From NCBI RefSeq assembly GCF_024637875.1, contig NZ_CP102451.1, positions 2,075,469 to 2,139,468 of the forward strand: a DNA stretch of 64,000 nucleotides, read 5' to 3'. The first letter of the stretch is position 1. Every line of letters starts with the position of its first letter. Origin of the DNA: Vagococcus luciliae (GTDB lineage Bacteria > Bacillota > Bacilli > Lactobacillales > Vagococcaceae). The position numbers were made by a program, and so were the translations under genes. The notes under the pieces were generated by a model. That model had not been told where the DNA came from. It saw nothing but the letters and a program-made list of their open reading frames with translations, and searched no databases. Of this stretch, positions 28,897-37,538 are shown in pieces.

Positions 28897-30318
28897 TTAC
28901 ACTAAGTTATCTGGGTTATTTCTTTTTATTTCTCCCCATTCATGTTTTTTCTCTTTGCTTGTAAATAAGAATTTTAACGTCCCTAATAACTTAGCGTATA
29001 GAGAAATCCAATGGTAAGAAAATGCTTCTATTACTGCTAAAAATAATAAATAAATTCTATCTAAATAGGAAATTCTTTGTATTTTTGTATTTTGAGCTAT
29101 AACTGTAAAAGTAAAGAACAAGTTAATAAAATAAGATAGAAGGAAAACAAACACTGCCTCTTGCCATGTTACAACACTTACCATAACAAAATATATACCT
29201 AAGCCTAATCCAATTGTTTCCATAAAGAAACTAATAATTTCTGTAAAAATAAATAAAGGTAGTCCAATAATCCCAACATTTTTATAATTTTTATTAAATA
29301 TCATTTTTCTATATTTAAATATCGTTTGTAAGAAACCTATTTGCCATCTAGAGCGTTGCTTAACTAAATCGCCAATTGTTGAAGGTGGTTGTGTCCAACA
29401 AACAGAGTCATAAATAAATATCTGTTTACTAGATAAATTATGATCATCAATATATTTTCTAATACCTAAAGTTAAATCAAAATCTTCTCCGATTGAGTAT
29501 GTATCATATCCATTTATTTCTCTAAGCATATCTAATTTATAGACACCAAAAGCCCCTGATATAATAACTGTACTATCTATATTACTTAAACTAGATCTAA
29601 ATACTAATACACTTCTTAAATATTCTAAATATTGGAAACCAGTTAATAAATTCCACGTTCTAACTTTAATTGATCTTTGTGCAAAGTTTTCTTGTCTTGT
29701 CATTGGTCTAATAAGTCCACCAATAGAAGCAATATCATCTGAAAAATAAAAAGGCGTCATAAGTGTCAATAACGCATTTTTTTCTAAGAAAGAATCAGCA
29801 TCAACAAACGAGATATAAGGCGTTCTAGCATAGTTGATTCCTACATTTAATGCATCAGATTTTCCACCATTGACTTTATTAATTAAATAGATATTAGGGT
29901 ATTCCTCACTTTGATAAAAGCCAAGAACCTTTTCAGTTTCTATACTGCCGATTTTTTCTAAAAAATCAATTTTTTTCATATTCAATTCATTGATACAAAT
30001 ATCCATGGTATGATCTTTTGATCCATCATTAACAATATACAGTGTTAAATCCTTATAGTTTTGTTGAATAAAACTATTAACAGATTGTATAATCGTTTCT
30101 TTTTCATTATAAGCAGGTATAACCACAGTTAACGGCAAGCTATTTTGTCGACTAATACTTGAATTTGAATCTAATAAATTGTCTGATAGGATAATCCTAT
30201 CAGACTTTACTTTTTTCATTTCTCTTCTTGATAATATAATCTGAAAACCATATATCGTAAAAAATATATAATTTATTACAAGGGCTGCAATCCCTACAAA
30301 TATTACTAAATTACTCAT
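28897..30318 (-). CDS. processive GT2 membrane glycosyltransferase
   Basis: The 473-residue protein has an N-terminal membrane helix, a GT-A domain and at least three C-terminal membrane helices, the layout of cellulose, hyaluronan and poly-GlcNAc synthases. The catalytic series is present: VVIPAYNEKETI, VNDGSKD, FVDADSF, GEDFDLT and the product-binding KQRSRW. Such enzymes polymerise and often export a sugar chain through the same membrane unit. The sugar cannot be read from the sequence. AGAGGAT precedes the ATG. With the CDP-glycerol genes around it, a glycerol-phosphate-decorated polysaccharide is a reasonable inference. Confidence 0.86.
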   Translation of the reverse strand: MSNLVIFVGIAALVINYIFFTIYGFQIILSRREMKKVKSDRIILSDNLLDSNSSISRQNSLPLTVVIPAYNEKETIIQSVNSFIQQNYKDLTLYIVNDGSKDHTMDICINELNMKKIDFLEKIGSIETEKVLGFYQSEEYPNIYLINKVNGGKSDALNVGINYARTPYISFVDADSFLEKNALLTLMTPFYFSDDIASIGGLIRPMTRQENFAQRSIKVRTWNLLTGFQYLEYLRSVLVFRSSLSNIDSTVIISGAFGVYKLDMLREINGYDTYSIGEDFDLTLGIRKYIDDHNLSSKQIFIYDSVCWTQPPSTIGDLVKQRSRWQIGFLQTIFKYRKMIFNKNYKNVGIIGLPLFIFTEIISFFMETIGLGLGIYFVMVSVVTWQEAVFVFLLSYFINLFFTFTVIAQNTKIQRISYLDRIYLLFLAVIEAFSYHWISLYAKLLGTLKFLFTSKEKKHEWGEIKRNNPDNLV

Positions 30319-30332
30319 TATTTTTTATCCTC

Positions 30333-30920
30333 TCAATTTAAATAAAGTTCTGTTTCTAATTTATTAAATAAGTCAGCATTAAACTTATGATTTTTTTCCT
30401 GTTTAATTAAATTATAGAAATCCATATTTTTCGACTTCATCATTGAATAAAGAATAAAAAATTGTGCTTGTCCAGTGTATTCATCAAAATTATCAACAAG
30501 AATATCTTTACAATCATCTAATTGAAGTAAATCAGCTAAGTAAAGAACTTCATAAACAACAGCATCATCTGCACTATAAAAATAATTCATTATTTTTGGT
30601 TCTAACTTTATGTCTTGTATAAACTGTTTTCTATCTATCCCACAAATTTGTAAACTATTATCAATATCTTGTTCAATTGATTTACAACTAAAAACTATAG
30701 AAATTAAATCAGCAACTGAACTTTTTTTCACTACGCGTCTCATCTTTTTAGAAAAATACTTATATTTATTTTTCACAGTAAATTTATCTACATACTTTCT
30801 AACTTTTTTAATTTGTTTATTTTTTTTATTTCGACTGATTGCCATAGGTATTGGACTAAATAAAATATAAATCAGCATTAATAAACTAAGAAAAATAGCT
30901 ACTCCTAATAAAAAAAGCAC
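30333..30920 (-). CDS. membrane-anchored protein of unknown function
   Basis: This 195-residue protein has one N-terminal membrane helix (LFLLGVAIFLSLLMLIYILF), a very basic stretch after it (SRNKKNKQIKKVRK), and a helical cytoplasmic part that could contain HEAT-like helix pairs (VVYEVLYLADLLQLDDCKDI, AQFFILYSMMKSKNMDF). I do not recognise a family. It starts with GTG behind TTTGGAG and sits 14 bp upstream of the GT2 gene, suggesting a partner or regulator of the synthase, which is inference. Confidence 0.7.
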   Translation of the reverse strand: MLFLLGVAIFLSLLMLIYILFSPIPMAISRNKKNKQIKKVRKYVDKFTVKNKYKYFSKKMRRVVKKSSVADLISIVFSCKSIEQDIDNSLQICGIDRKQFIQDIKLEPKIMNYFYSADDAVVYEVLYLADLLQLDDCKDILVDNFDEYTGQAQFFILYSMMKSKNMDFYNLIKQEKNHKFNADLFNKLETELYLN

Positions 30921-30949
30921 AAAATCACTCCAAATTTTTTATTTAAATA

Positions 30950-31345
30950 TTATTTGTTACCGATATCTTTTTTGATTTGTGTTGTTGAAATTTCAGGCGT
31001 TCTCTCAAGATAGACAACATCTGCTCCTGTTTCTTTCACAAAATCAAATTGGCCTTTCCAATCGTCTCCCATCACAAATACATCCACTTTAAATTCATCA
31101 ATATCGGTTATTTTTTGGTCCCACGCTTGTTCTGGTATAACTAAATCCACATAACGTATTGCTTCTAGCAACATTTTCCTTTTTTCATATGAAAAATAAC
31201 ACTTTTTTTGTTTTTCATTCCAATTGAATTCATCAGTAGATAAAGCAACAATCAGATAATCACCTTGTTCTTTTGCACGACGTAGTAAGTTAATATGTCC
31301 GTAGTGTAACAAATCAAATGTTCCATATGTAATCACTTTTCTCAT
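30950..31345 (-). CDS. tagD: glycerol-3-phosphate cytidylyltransferase
   Basis: TagD joins CTP and glycerol-3-phosphate into CDP-glycerol. The 131-residue protein has the nucleotidyltransferase motif YGTFDLLHYGHINLLRRAKE and the C-terminal RTPEISTTQIK signature, both diagnostic, at normal length. It supplies the donor for the CDP-glycerol transferase two genes downstream and could also serve the wall teichoic acid genes at 54000-62459, which have no tagD of their own in this window. GAGGG precedes the ATG; it lies 19 bp after the CNNM/CBS gene. Confidence 0.95.
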   Translation of the reverse strand: MRKVITYGTFDLLHYGHINLLRRAKEQGDYLIVALSTDEFNWNEKQKKCYFSYEKRKMLLEAIRYVDLVIPEQAWDQKITDIDEFKVDVFVMGDDWKGQFDFVKETGADVVYLERTPEISTTQIKKDIGNK

Positions 31346-31364
31346 GTTAATCCCTCACTGTCTA

Positions 31365-32717
31365 TTAATCATCATCACGTGATTTGTAATATTTGTCATC
31401 TTCATCTTCTTCAACTTCATTGATTGTCACAAGTATTTCTAATAATCGTGTTCCTTCTGCTTTATACGTTGTCAAATCAATATGATCGATATGAATGGTT
31501 AAGTGTTCATCCTTTTCAGGAATCACTCCCAATTCAGTAATCATAAATCCAGCCATTGTATCAACATCTGTCATCGAAATAGTTGTTCCAAATTTTTCAT
31601 TAAAATCATTAATTAACATACGTGCTTCAATGAGATATTGATTATCACTTACTTGTTTTAATAAATGATCAATCGTTAATTCATCTGATTCATCGTCAAT
31701 CTCACCAACAATCTCCTCTAATAAATCTTCAAACGTTACTAAACCAGATACACCACCATATTCATCTAATAAGATGGCCATGTGATTTTGTGTTTTCTTT
31801 AACTCTCTTAATAAATCATCAATAAAAATCGTTTCTGGTACATATAATGGTTCATGTATCACATTCAACAGATTTAAATTTTCAAATCCTTTTTCTCTGG
31901 CTTCTTTTAGTAAGTTTTTCAAATGTAGAATCCCGATGACTTTATCTTTATCGTCATCATAAACTGGAATTCTTGAGAAATTGTTTCCTAATACTTTATC
32001 AATATTATCTTCTGCTGAGTCGTGAATATCAATCATGAAAGCATCAGTACGTGGTACCATTACTTCTCTAGCCATTGTAGTGTCTAATCCAAAAATCCCT
32101 TGCACCATTTCCAACTCATCAGAGTCTAAGACTCCTTCATTAGTTAGCATATAGGCCATTTCTTCACGAGTCATACGTTCTTTTTCATCATCAAACTTCA
32201 TTGGCGTAATACGACTTAAGATATTTGTTGAACTTGATAATAACCATACAAACGGTCTCATCACTTTACCTAACAATGAAATAGGTCCCATTACAAATCT
32301 AGCAACCTCTTCAGGTTTATTTAAAGCAATTCGTTTTGGATATAATTCCCCAAATACAATAGAAATATACGTTAATAACACTAGCACAATCACTTGTGAT
32401 GCTTGTTTTGCCCAAGCAACATCACCAAAAACAGGTGCTAACTCTCTAGCAAAAGAATTTGCCAAAGAAGCCCCTGACAAGATAGTAACTAACGTAATCC
32501 CTACTTGAATAGTCGATAAAAAATTTCCTGAATCATTGATTAGACCCAACAATTTAATAGCTGATTTGTCTCCTTCTTCAGCCTTATTTTCCAATCTGTT
32601 TCTATTTACCGAAATAACGGAAACCTCCGCAGCAGCAAAAAACGCATTAAGTAACGTTAAAACAACCAAAATAATAATATTGATAAAAATAGACTGACTC
32701 TCAGGGTCAGCGTTCAT
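31365..32717 (-). CDS. CNNM/CBS-domain transporter (hemolysin C-like)
   Basis: The 450-residue protein has an N-terminal CNNM membrane domain (INIIILVVLTLLNAFFAAAE, EVSVISVNRNRLENKAEEGD), a pair of CBS domains (about residues 210-330; VMVPRTDAFMID and HMAILLDEYGGVSGLVTFED) and a C-terminal CorC/HlyC domain (about 345-435). Relatives move magnesium or sodium ions, and the old name hemolysin is historical. TAGGAGAG precedes the ATG, and a good promoter lies upstream. It heads a transcript that continues without a clear terminator into tagD and the polymer genes. Confidence 0.88.
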   Translation of the reverse strand: MNADPESQSIFINIIILVVLTLLNAFFAAAEVSVISVNRNRLENKAEEGDKSAIKLLGLINDSGNFLSTIQVGITLVTILSGASLANSFARELAPVFGDVAWAKQASQVIVLVLLTYISIVFGELYPKRIALNKPEEVARFVMGPISLLGKVMRPFVWLLSSSTNILSRITPMKFDDEKERMTREEMAYMLTNEGVLDSDELEMVQGIFGLDTTMAREVMVPRTDAFMIDIHDSAEDNIDKVLGNNFSRIPVYDDDKDKVIGILHLKNLLKEAREKGFENLNLLNVIHEPLYVPETIFIDDLLRELKKTQNHMAILLDEYGGVSGLVTFEDLLEEIVGEIDDESDELTIDHLLKQVSDNQYLIEARMLINDFNEKFGTTISMTDVDTMAGFMITELGVIPEKDEHLTIHIDHIDLTTYKAEGTRLLEILVTINEVEEDEDDKYYKSRDDD

Positions 32718-32767
32718 AAGCTTTTCTCTCCTAACATTTATTCGTTCTTTTTAATATTCCTCCGAAA

Positions 32768-32796
32768 ATCGTATCATAAATGACAGTTAAATTCAA
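32768..32796 (-). promoter_or_regulatory. promoter of the CNNM gene and downstream cluster
   Basis: TTGAAT (32791-32796), a 17-bp spacer ending in TGA and TACGAT (32768-32773) on the minus strand form an extended -10 promoter, about 50 bp upstream of the start. Confidence 0.55.
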
Positions 32797-32800
32797 TATA

Positions 32801-32836
32801 AAAGATAGATACTCCCATATTACTTAACGGGAGTAT
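32801..32836 (-). terminator. terminator overlapping the AI-2E gene stop
   Basis: ATACTCCC (32809-32816) pairs with GGGAGTAT (32829-32836); the loop contains the stop codon of the AI-2E-type gene and a CTATCTTTT tail follows on the minus strand. Confidence 0.7.
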
Positions 32837-33932
32837 TTTCTTCTTTAATGCGCTTATTTAATTGAATCATATCATAGACATAAACGACAATTGTTTTACA
32901 CACTGCATAAAAAGGAACACCTAAAATCATCCCTAAAAGACCTGCAATGTTTCCTGCCACTAACAAAATAATAATAATAGTAAGGGGATGAATGTCCAAA
33001 CTTTTCCCTATAACATTTGGATAAATAATATTTCCATCAATTTGCTGAACAATCAATACGACGATACAAGCTAAGACTGCTTTGATTGGATCAGTAAATA
33101 TCGTAACAAACAGCGCAGGTGCTAGCCCAATATAAGGTCCAATGTAAGGAATCATATTAGATAGTCCGGCAATGACACCAAATAAAAAGGCATAATTCAC
33201 ACCAATTAGCATGTACCCTACACTAGTTGCCACTCCAACAAACAAACACTCTATCATTTGACCACTGATATATTTTGAGATTGTTTGACTCATTTTTATA
33301 AGTAATCCTGTCATCTCTTTTCTATGTGTCTCAGGGAAAAAACGTGTGACATTTGGTAAAAACTTATCTCCATCTTTTAACATATAAAATAGAATAAATG
33401 GAACAGTAATTATCAGCATAACAACACCTGCCATAGATGAAATAAATGAACCTAATCCATTTCCTAGATTAGATAAAGTTGTTTTGATAATATTTCCAAA
33501 AGAGATGTTCCATTGCTCTAAATACTGTTGAATATCAACATTCTTCATAACAGGGTGATGAGCAACCTCGTTAATTGTTTTTTCAATCGCCACATAAAAA
33601 TCTGGTGCTGATTTGGTCAACATGGTTATCTGTTTTATTAAATTAGGAATCACTGACATAATAAGTAGCAGCACTATCCCCACTAAAAATAGCATAATAA
33701 TGGATACAGCCCATGTTCTTTTAACTCCTTTTTTTAACATAAATAATAAAATTGGATTTACACAATAAAATAAAAAACCTGATATAATAATTGGTGCAAA
33801 CATTGTGGTAAATAATGTCCCTATTGGTTTGAATAAAAAGTTAATTTGTGTTCCTACTAAAATTAACGTTGCTATAATAAGTAATTCAAGTGACCAAAAC
33901 ATTAGTTTAGATGATTTTAATTTTCGTAGCAT
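32820..33932 (-). CDS. AI-2E-family transporter (YdiK/PerM-like)
   Basis: This 370-residue membrane protein has about eight helices and the C-terminal family pattern GVIAGLSNMIPYIGPYIGLAP followed by QQIDGNIIYPNVIGKSLDIHP and GNIAGLLGMILGVPFYA. Members include TqsA, linked to autoinducer-2, and sodium/proton antiporters, so the name does not fix a function. GAGGGG precedes the ATG. It is a single gene, divergent from the GNAT gene at 34042. Confidence 0.88.
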   Translation of the reverse strand: MLRKLKSSKLMFWSLELLIIATLILVGTQINFLFKPIGTLFTTMFAPIIISGFLFYCVNPILLFMLKKGVKRTWAVSIIMLFLVGIVLLLIMSVIPNLIKQITMLTKSAPDFYVAIEKTINEVAHHPVMKNVDIQQYLEQWNISFGNIIKTTLSNLGNGLGSFISSMAGVVMLIITVPFILFYMLKDGDKFLPNVTRFFPETHRKEMTGLLIKMSQTISKYISGQMIECLFVGVATSVGYMLIGVNYAFLFGVIAGLSNMIPYIGPYIGLAPALFVTIFTDPIKAVLACIVVLIVQQIDGNIIYPNVIGKSLDIHPLTIIIILLVAGNIAGLLGMILGVPFYAVCKTIVVYVYDMIQLNKRIKEENTPVK

Positions 33933-34041
33933 ATAATCCCCTCACTTTATTTAAATTCACGTATATTTATTATAATCTATTTGTTTAAAAAAAACTGCTA
34001 ATTTGCTAAAATTATACAAACCACAAAAAGGAGGAACAACT

Positions 34042-34476
34042 ATGTCACCATTACTTCATACAAACGATCTTAACTCTACTATTTATCACGATGCAAAAGA
34101 AATTCGATTAAATGTTTTTGTAAAAGAACAAAACGTTCCTAAATCTATTGAAATAGCTGATGAAGAGTTAGCCATTCATTGTGTCTTATATAATGAAAAT
34201 AAAAAACCTTTAGGAACCGTTCGCTTACTACCAATTGATAAAACTACTATGAAAGTACAACGTATGGCTGTCGCTAAAGAAGCTAGAGGAAAAGGAGTAG
34301 GTAAACAGCTGATGACTTACGTAGAAGATGTCGCTAAACAATATCATGTCTCTACTCTTATTTTAGGAGCACAACTTCATGCTTTTGATTTTTATCAATC
34401 ACTAGGTTATAAACCTTTTGGTGATACCTATCTAGAAGCCAATATTGAACACCAAAACATGAAAAAAATAATATAA
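34042..34476 (+). CDS. GNAT-family N-acetyltransferase (ElaA/YjcF-like)
   Basis: The 144-residue protein carries EIRLNVFVKEQNVPKSIE, an N-terminal block typical of the ElaA/YjcF group, then the acetyl-CoA loop QRMAVAKEARGKGVGKQL and the end segment FYQSLGYKPFGDTYLE. The acceptor is unknown. I start at ATG 34042, nine bases after AAAAGGAGG, and not at the upstream in-frame start at 34003, which precedes that site. A perfect bidirectional terminator follows. Confidence 0.88.
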   Translation: MSPLLHTNDLNSTIYHDAKEIRLNVFVKEQNVPKSIEIADEELAIHCVLYNENKKPLGTVRLLPIDKTTMKVQRMAVAKEARGKGVGKQLMTYVEDVAKQYHVSTLILGAQLHAFDFYQSLGYKPFGDTYLEANIEHQNMKKII

Positions 34477-34519
34477 AAAATAACAAGATAAGGAATATCG
34501 CCTTGTCTTGTTATTTTTT
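34475..34519. terminator. bidirectional terminator
   Basis: Nineteen bases at 34475-34493 (AAAAAATAACAAGATAAGG) pair with 34501-34519 apart from one wobble. It serves the GNAT gene and the converging small gene. Confidence 0.9.
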
Positions 34520-34525
34520 AATCCC

Positions 34526-34735
34526 TTACAATTCTTTAATCGACATCACTTGTTTTTCTTTACTATAATCAATAGATGCTTCCTTTGGTATTGTCATTAC
34601 TTTCTTTTCTGGCTCAATGACTTCTCGAATGATTTTTTTAGAGGAAAAATTATCTGAAGGAGACAACTTTAATATCACCAAGCCAACACAAAGAACGGCA
34701 CTGATTAAGAATAGGATAGATAGTTTTTTCTTCAC
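34526..34735 (-). CDS. small membrane-anchored protein
   Basis: The 69-residue product has an N-terminal membrane helix (KKLSILFLISAVLCVGLVIL) and a short charged outer tail, ending near IDYSKEKQVMSIKEL. No family is recognised. It starts with GTG, behind AAAGGAGGG, and is bracketed by terminators, which supports a real gene. The lack of a lipobox cysteine after the helix argues against a lipoprotein; a single-pass anchored peptide is the simplest reading. Confidence 0.6.
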   Translation of the reverse strand: MKKKLSILFLISAVLCVGLVILKLSPSDNFSSKKIIREVIEPEKKVMTIPKEASIDYSKEKQVMSIKEL

Positions 34736-34830
34736 TTAAATACCCTCCTTTATTCATCTTGTAAAAAGTATAACACAATAAATTCAAACAAAATGGTTAT
34801 TTTTTTCGTTTCAAAAACAAAAAAAATAAC

Positions 34831-34862
34831 AAAAAATGATGATATTCTCTCATCATTTTTTG
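34831..34862. terminator. terminator after the DUF402 gene
   Basis: AAAAAATGATGA (34831-34842) pairs with TCATCATTTTTT (34850-34861). The symmetric A and T ends allow use in either direction; it lies just past the DUF402 gene on the minus strand. Confidence 0.8.
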
Positions 34863-34914
34863 TTAACCTCTTCATTGCTTATCAAACCCTGAATTTACGA
34901 AACAGACAGTTACT

Positions 34915-35448
34915 TCATTTTCTTGATAATTGTTGATACCGTTTATACCAAATATCGACGTACTCATCAGAGAAAGGACCTTTTCCTTCATTAATCCAGT
35001 CTACTAAAATCTTCACATTTTCTTTAAGAACAATATCAATTTCGTTTGGGTAATTCATTAGTCTTCGATGATCTTCATATTCATCAACATCTAATAAGCG
35101 TTTTTCTCCATCAGGAAACACTTTTATATCCAAGTCATAATCAATATACTTTAAAGCTTCCTCATCCAAGACATAAGGTGAGGCAAGATTACAATAGTAG
35201 GAAACTCCTTTCTCTCGTATCATAGCAATTATGTTGAACCAATATTTTGTATGGAAATATACAATAGCAGGTTCACGCGTCACCCATCGACGTCCATCTG
35301 ATTCTGTCACAAGTGTGTGGTCATTCATGCCAATTATCGAACACTCACTTGTTTTTAGGACCATTGTGTCGCGCCAAGTTCGATGTAAACTTCCGTCATG
35401 CTTGTAACTTTGGATTGTGATAAACTCTCCCTCTTTAGGAACACGCAT
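34915..35448 (-). CDS. DUF402 nucleoside tri-/diphosphate phosphatase
   Basis: The 177-residue protein matches the UPF0374 branch of DUF402 (B. subtilis YgaC), with [58 protein letters not shown] and [12 protein letters not shown]. Members of this group hydrolyse nucleoside tri- and diphosphates with a metal ion; acidic residues in DYDLDIKVF are part of the likely site. I use ATG 35448, matching the family start; the GTG at 35451 directly before it is the other choice, given an AGGA seven bases upstream of it. It is probably a single-gene unit. Confidence 0.85.
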   Translation of the reverse strand: MRVPKEGEFITIQSYKHDGSLHRTWRDTMVLKTSECSIIGMNDHTLVTESDGRRWVTREPAIVYFHTKYWFNIIAMIREKGVSYYCNLASPYVLDEEALKYIDYDLDIKVFPDGEKRLLDVDEYEDHRRLMNYPNEIDIVLKENVKILVDWINEGKGPFSDEYVDIWYKRYQQLSRK

Positions 35449-35534
35449 CACTATTTAATCCTGCTTTCTTTGACAATGTTTGCCAATTTTTCACATGGGC
35501 ATTAAATTTGTTATTTAACACCAATATCAGGATT

Positions 35535-35543
35535 ATTATAGCA
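35535..35543 (-). promoter_or_regulatory. extended -10 promoter of the DUF402 gene
   Basis: TGCTATAAT on the minus strand, about 90 bp upstream of the start, is a TGn-TATAAT element without a good -35. A second copy, TGATATAAT, lies at 35555-35563. Confidence 0.45.
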
Positions 35544-35563
35544 TACCTTCCTCTATTATATCA

Positions 35564-36700
35564 CTAGTTATTCATACTTTTCTTTAGTAATTCAACCATC
35601 TTTTGTTGTGGTTTTGGAAAAACATACTGTGGAAACTCGTCTAAATAGACCCACTTTTGATTGGTTAGATGAGTATCTTTTAGCCCATTTAACTTATCTT
35701 GAACAACTAATATATGCCATTTTCTATGACTAAAGATATGCGTTACAATTCCTAAAAGATTTTTATCTTTTATATTTTCTACTTCATCATATAAATTTAA
35801 CTGCTCAGCTACCATTCCTGTCGATACATCATGTGAGTCATAAATTTGTGAGAAACGATCGTAATCTTTTTTTGTCACTTCTCTCATTGGAAAAGTCCAC
35901 ATATCAGCTAACAACCCATCTGATGGTCGTTTTTCTAATAAAAAAGCACCTGTATCATTTTGTAAAATATCCGCTACATAATAAAGAGGTTTTGCTTTTT
36001 CTTTTTTCTTTTTCACTGGGTATTTGGATATCGTATTTGTTTTTTTGGCTTCACAGTACGCTTGTATAGGACATGTTTCACACGAAGGCTTAGTTGGCGT
36101 ACAAATCGTAGCACCTAAATCCATTAAGGCTTGATTAAAATCGCCCGGTTCACTTTGAGACATGGTGTCTCTTACATAACGATCAAATACTTTTCGTGTT
36201 TTAGGTAAAGCAATATCATCAGCCAAACAAAATAAGCGACTATAGACTCGCATCACATTTCCATCAATTGCTGGCTCTGGTAATGAAAACGCAATACTCC
36301 CAATCGCTCCACCTGTATAAGGTCCAACCCCCTTTAAAGATAAAATATCCTCTATTTTATTTGGCATCTTTCCATCAAATGTTTTTACTATTTCTTTTGC
36401 AGCATGTTGCATGTTTCTTACACGTGAATAATAACCCAGTCCTTCCCACGCTTTTAACAATTTATCTTCATTAGCATTGGCTAACGCTTCAATTGTTGGA
36501 AACCACTCCATAAACCGATTAAAGTAAGGAATCACCGTGACAACTTGTGTTTGTTGCAACATAATCTCAGACACCCATACTCTATAAGGATCTGTTGACT
36601 CTCTCCAGGGTAAGTCTCTTTTTTCAAGACGATACCACGTTAATAAATCCTCTTGAAAACTTGTTTTTTTTTCTTGTGTCCAAGTTATCTCTTTACTCAT
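35564..36700 (-). CDS. mutY: A/G-specific adenine DNA glycosylase
   Basis: MutY removes adenine mispaired with 8-oxoguanine or guanine. The 378-residue protein has the catalytic glutamate region WVSEIMLQQTQV, the helix-hairpin-helix LKGVGPYTGGAIGSIAF, the catalytic aspartate in EPAIDGNVMRVYSR, the 4Fe-4S cluster C-x6-C-x2-C-x5-C (CTPTKPSCETCPIQAYC), and a C-terminal NUDIX-like domain (about 235-375) that senses 8-oxoguanine. The length is normal. The ATG is three bases past the recX stop with the ribosome site inside recX, so the two are translated from one message. Confidence 0.96.
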   Translation of the reverse strand: MSKEITWTQEKKTSFQEDLLTWYRLEKRDLPWRESTDPYRVWVSEIMLQQTQVVTVIPYFNRFMEWFPTIEALANANEDKLLKAWEGLGYYSRVRNMQHAAKEIVKTFDGKMPNKIEDILSLKGVGPYTGGAIGSIAFSLPEPAIDGNVMRVYSRLFCLADDIALPKTRKVFDRYVRDTMSQSEPGDFNQALMDLGATICTPTKPSCETCPIQAYCEAKKTNTISKYPVKKKKEKAKPLYYVADILQNDTGAFLLEKRPSDGLLADMWTFPMREVTKKDYDRFSQIYDSHDVSTGMVAEQLNLYDEVENIKDKNLLGIVTHIFSHRKWHILVVQDKLNGLKDTHLTNQKWVYLDEFPQYVFPKPQQKMVELLKKSMNN

Positions 36701-36703
36701 TTT

Positions 36704-37495
36704 TTACTCTAACTCCATCTCTTTTTCTTCTATATAACGATTAATATCATCAAATGAAAAGCCCTTTTGATATAAACTTTGTTTCATCTTCTGATTTCTT
36801 TTTCGCGAATCCAATCGCTCATGCCGACGCCATAATTTATCTCCTTGTTTCACTAATAAGCTATATTCATCTTCTTCCTCATCAAATTCTAGCTCGTCAA
36901 TCAATTGAGTAATCACATCACCATGAAATCCTTTTATAAATAATTGTTGTCGAATTTTATTAGTCCGTTCTTTTTGACTTTTTTGTTGATATTTTCGCAA
37001 CATTTTTTCTGTTAATTTTTTTCCTAAAACCAACTGATGCGTGTGATCAAATAAGCCCAATGCTTCATCAATCGTCCCACCATCTACCCCTTTTTTCATT
37101 AAAAACTCTTTGACACCTTGAGGGCCTTTATCAGTGGTTCTAATTGCTGTGCGAACATAACTTTCAGCAAACACCTGATCATTTAATAGAGATAATTCTT
37201 TTAATTTATCAATAATCTTCACTATTTGTGGGTAACTAATCTCTTGTTTTTTTAAATAATCTTTTATTTCTTGTTCGCTTCGTAATTGATAGCTTAGGTA
37301 ATTTAGTGCTTTTTGATACCCTATATCAAAACTTGCTTCCTCTTTTACTTGATTTAATAACTCTTCTGATACCTCACTACCTTTAAGTAGACGATGTTTG
37401 ACTAGTGAATCTTCTGAAATCGTCATCTTCAATCCACTTTTGGTTGTTAAAAGATACCCTGTTTTTTCTTTTTTGATGCTTTGAATGACTTCCAT
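36704..37495 (-). CDS. recX: RecX recombination regulator
   Basis: RecX binds RecA filaments and limits strand exchange. The 263-residue protein shows the three-helix repeats of the family: QKALNYLSYQLRSEQEIKDY, LNDQVFAESYVRTAIRTTDKG with the conserved GPQGVKEFLMKKGV, then KIRQQLFIKGFHGDVITQLI and MKQSLYQKGFSFDDINRYIE. Length matches Firmicute members. It lies between the ComK-like gene 44 bp upstream and mutY directly downstream; this may be one transcript. Confidence 0.9.
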   Translation of the reverse strand: MEVIQSIKKEKTGYLLTTKSGLKMTISEDSLVKHRLLKGSEVSEELLNQVKEEASFDIGYQKALNYLSYQLRSEQEIKDYLKKQEISYPQIVKIIDKLKELSLLNDQVFAESYVRTAIRTTDKGPQGVKEFLMKKGVDGGTIDEALGLFDHTHQLVLGKKLTEKMLRKYQQKSQKERTNKIRQQLFIKGFHGDVITQLIDELEFDEEEDEYSLLVKQGDKLWRRHERLDSRKRNQKMKQSLYQKGFSFDDINRYIEEKEMELE

Positions 37496-37538
37496 CTCTT
37501 TTAGCCCCCTTGCATCTTTTTACTATATCATATTTTCA

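Noticed and set aside
31365..32717. Hemolysin toxin
   Set aside because: The CNNM, paired CBS and CorC/HlyC domains mark an ion transporter; the toxin name is historical.
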